Of a stretch of 8,115 bases of DNA, positions 6,187-8,115 are shown piece by piece. The position numbers and the translations under genes were made by a program. Each line of letters starts with the position of its first letter. Position 1 is the stretch's first letter. Origin of the DNA: Christiangramia sp. (GTDB lineage Bacteria; Bacteroidota; Bacteroidia; Flavobacteriales; Flavobacteriaceae); contig JAGXII010000145.1 in the NCBI GenBank assembly GCA_024635735.1, positions 1-8,115 on the forward strand. The letters are read 5' to 3'. The notes under the pieces were generated by a model, which had not been told where the DNA came from, searched no databases, and saw only the letters and a program-made list of their open reading frames with translations.

Positions 6187-7500
6187 TTATAGATTGAAAC
6201 CAAGATCTACCTCAAGTTTGGAAGCGATTAGTTTATTGATCCTTTTCTTTACCTCAGGAATTTTAACGCTCTCCAAAACATTGTTAGCGAATGCGTACAT
6301 CAATAATCCACGCGCCTCTTTTCTGGGAATTCCACGTGATTGAAGATAGAATGAAGCTTCCTCATCAAGCTGACCAATAGTACAACCATGGCTACATCTA
6401 ACATCATCTGCAAAGATCTCCAGTTGCGGCTTAGAATTGATAGTAGCCTTATCGTCTGCCAGAATGTTGTTGTTAGACTGATATGCATTCGTCTTTTGAG
6501 CTTCCTTCTCAACTACTACCTTACCGTTAAAGACTCCGGTAGAGCTGTCTCCAAAAATACCTTTATAATCCTGGTGGCTTTCACAATTTGGCTCGATATG
6601 ATGTACCAGCGTATTGTGATCTACATGCTGCTTGTCTTCAATGATTGTCACCCCTTTAAGAGTGGAATTTATACGCTCCCCTTTCTGATAAAAATGAAGG
6701 TTATTTCTCGTAAGTTTTCCTCCAAAAGAAAAGGTGTGAACTGATACGTCACTTTCCGACTTTTGCTCGATAAACGTATTATCAATCAAAGAAGCCGAGG
6801 CATGGTCATTCTGTAACTTATAATAATCTACAATTGCCCTGCGATCTGCATATATCTCGGTTACCGAGTTGGTAAGTACGGGATGATCTGTAAGGCTTTG
6901 ATGTCTTTCAATAATCTGTACATGAGAATTTTCGTCTACCACAATAAGATTTCGTGGTTGTAACAGTAAAGAAGCCTCATTACCCGTAGCAAAATTGATG
7001 ATCTGGATAGGCTTATCTGCCAGTTTATTCTTATGAATATGAATAAAAGCTCCTTCTCTGGAAAAAGCTGTATTCAGTGAATTCAATCCTGATTTTGGCG
7101 CGATCTTATTGAAGTAATTGTCTATTACCGGGCGATATTTATCTTTATTCAAAGCCGATGACATCAAACACACATCAATTTTATCATGCGTGGTTTGAGA
7201 AAGATGCGATGAATATATTCCATCTATAAAAACAAGGTTATAGGTGTCGATATCATGAATAAGATATTTCTTGATATCCCGGTAATCTATAGCATCCTCC
7301 TTTTTCGGGAAAAAGCTGTAATCATGCTTTAATACCGAGTTAAGGGAGGTGTACTTCCAGTTCTCATCTTTTCTATTCGGAAAACCCAGGTTTTCAAAAT
7401 CTTTTATCGCCTGATTGCGGATATTGTCAATTCCATTCTCGGAACCCAATCCTTCTTCAAACGCTAAAAATGATGAGATGAGTTTATCTTTTAATTCCAT
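6187..7500 (-). CDS. sufD: Fe-S cluster assembly scaffold component SufD
   Basis: 437 residues from the ATG at 7498-7500. SufD pairs with SufB and two SufC ATPases in the SufBC2D scaffold on which clusters are built. The N-terminal helical part includes GFPNRKDENWKYTSL (about 39-53), and a long right-handed parallel beta-helix follows. The conserved C-terminal segment has DVRCSHGCTIG, with C369 and H371 equivalent to E. coli SufD C358 and H360, which are needed at the SufB-SufD interface. A further cysteine, C373, follows. RGIPRKEARGLLMYAFANNV is the standard family ending. A TTG at 7519-7521 could add seven residues (NLKLKK and the start), but they are Lys/Leu-rich and encoded by a simple TTGAA-type repeat, so the ATG is preferred. 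The gene lies 78 bp after sufC and 24 bp before sufS. Confidence 0.96.
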   Translation of the reverse strand: MELKDKLISSFLAFEEGLGSENGIDNIRNQAIKDFENLGFPNRKDENWKYTSLNSVLKHDYSFFPKKEDAIDYRDIKKYLIHDIDTYNLVFIDGIYSSHLSQTTHDKIDVCLMSSALNKDKYRPVIDNYFNKIAPKSGLNSLNTAFSREGAFIHIHKNKLADKPIQIINFATGNEASLLLQPRNLIVVDENSHVQIIERHQSLTDHPVLTNSVTEIYADRRAIVDYYKLQNDHASASLIDNTFIEQKSESDVSVHTFSFGGKLTRNNLHFYQKGERINSTLKGVTIIEDKQHVDHNTLVHHIEPNCESHQDYKGIFGDSSTGVFNGKVVVEKEAQKTNAYQSNNNILADDKATINSKPQLEIFADDVRCSHGCTIGQLDEEASFYLQSRGIPRKEARGLLMYAFANNVLESVKIPEVKKRINKLIASKLEVDLGFNL

Positions 7501-7578
7501 TTTTTTCAATTTCAAGTTCAAAATTTAAAATTCAATTTTTCAATCTTTGAAATACCGAATCTTTGAATTTCGAATTAT
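7501..7578 (-). repeat. AT-rich TTGAA/TTCAA repeat tract between sufC and sufD
   Basis: The 78-bp spacer is low in complexity. The 10-mer AATCTTTGAA (plus strand) occurs exactly twice, at 7542-7551 and 7558-7567, 16 bp apart, each within a similar 15-16 bp unit ending in CG. Toward sufD there are further TTCAA words at 7505-7509, 7511-7515, 7518-7522 (as TTCAA) and 7531-7535. No terminator is present and no convincing promoter, so sufC and sufD are probably on one transcript. Confidence 0.6.
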
Positions 7579-8115
7579 TTAAACTGCCTTTTCTTCCCTT
7601 ACCCAGTCGTAACCTCTTTCTTCCAGCTCATGAGCAAGTTCTTTCCCTCCAGATTTTACGATCTTTCCATCTACCATTACATGTACAAAATCAGGTACGA
7701 TGTAATTTAATAACCTTTGATAGTGAGTGATTAATAAAACAGCATTGTCTTCTCTTCTTAACTTATTCACTCCATTAGCTACCACTTTCAGAGCATCAAT
7801 ATCAAGACCTGAATCGGTTTCGTCAAGAATTGAAAGTTTAGGATCAAGAATCGCCATCTGGAAAATTTCATTACGTTTTTTCTCTCCTCCGGAAAATCCC
7901 TGGTTAAGAGAACGCGACAAAAATTTACGATCAATCTCCAGCATTTCAGCCTTATCCCTGATTAGTTTCAACATCTCATTTGCGGGCATATCTGGTTTCC
8001 CATGCGCCTTCCTTTGAGCGTTAATAGCAGTTTTGATAAAGTTCGTTACTGAAACCCCCGGAATTTCCACCGGATACTGAAAAGAAAGAAAAATACCTTT
8101 ATGAGATCTTTCTTC
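7579..8115 (-). CDS. sufC: Fe-S cluster assembly ATPase SufC, N-terminus beyond window edge
   Basis: 178 residues are visible; the frame is open to the right edge, and a full SufC has about 250 residues. The GTG at 8068-8070 is an internal Val and not a start. SufC is the ABC-type ATPase that drives conformational change in the SufBC2D scaffold; it is cytosolic, not a transporter. Visible motifs in order are the Q-loop GIFLSFQYP, the ABC signature NQGFSGGEKKRNE, Walker B LSILDETDSGLD with the SufC-typical TDSGLD, and the H-loop LITHYQRLL. The Walker A motif must lie off the edge. The DFVHVMVDGKIVKSG ending is standard for the family. The gene is upstream of sufD in the same direction; sufB is expected further upstream but cannot be seen. 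Confidence 0.97.
   Translation of the reverse strand, partial: EERSHKGIFLSFQYPVEIPGVSVTNFIKTAINAQRKAHGKPDMPANEMLKLIRDKAEMLEIDRKFLSRSLNQGFSGGEKKRNEIFQMAILDPKLSILDETDSGLDIDALKVVANGVNKLRREDNAVLLITHYQRLLNYIVPDFVHVMVDGKIVKSGGKELAHELEERGYDWVREEKAV

Noticed and set aside
6300..6744. Open frames overlapping sufD on both strands
   Set aside because: They overlap the conserved SufD core; the products have no coherent pattern.
7501..7521. Extended SufD N-terminus from TTG at 7519-7521
   Set aside because: A rare start codon inside a repeat tract, while a good ATG follows 21 bp later at a typical SufD N-terminus.

Overview
The window looks like chromosomal DNA from a marine- or soil-type member of the Flavobacteriaceae (Bacteroidota), possibly near Gramella/Christiangramia, although the genus is a guess. 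The evidence is moderately AT-rich DNA, Bacteroidota-type promoter boxes (TAnnTTTG), few Shine-Dalgarno sequences, signal peptides ending in NAQ, and the gene order sufC-sufD-sufS-sufE-DUF59-DUF2480-DUF3078. No mobile element, CRISPR array, tRNA or rRNA was recognised.

Layout, left to right. Positions 1-497 (+ strand) hold the 3' part of an atypical SDR (YeeZ-like) gene. It is the only plus-strand gene and runs head-on into the next gene, with an 8-bp overlap of the two 3' ends. Positions 490-1218 (-) encode a secreted protein made of two copies of a lipocalin-like beta domain. Positions 1287-2510 (-) encode the ribosome-associated GTPase HflX; a perfect promoter -7 box lies just 5 nt before its preferred ATG. 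A strong rho-independent terminator at 2580-2612 closes the large minus-strand unit to its right.

Positions 2635-8115 (-) are one iron-sulfur cluster assembly (SUF) locus, read right to left. It starts with sufC (ATPase, N-terminus outside the window), then sufD (scaffold partner), sufS (cysteine desulfurase) and sufE (sulfur acceptor). A DUF59/MIP18-type SUF-associated protein, a DUF2480 protein and a DUF3078 outer-membrane protein follow. SufS takes sulfur from cysteine and passes it to SufE. SufE delivers it to the SufBC2D scaffold (sufB is presumably just beyond the right edge). The DUF59 protein probably helps cluster maturation or transfer. From sufE to DUF3078 the genes are packed very tightly (1-bp gap, 9-bp gap, ATGA overlap). 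A 114-bp gap before sufE contains a full Bacteroidota promoter, so the distal genes can probably also be transcribed separately from sufCDS.

The least understood parts are the two uncharacterised genes at the end of the SUF operon. The DUF2480 protein has three cysteines and, on close reading, an internal duplication of a Cys-Ser...Val-Pro...Ala-Tyr...Leu-Gln-Pro...Met-x-Gly module. The DUF3078 barrel start codon overlaps the DUF2480 stop, which suggests coupled translation of an outer-membrane protein with Fe-S assembly genes.
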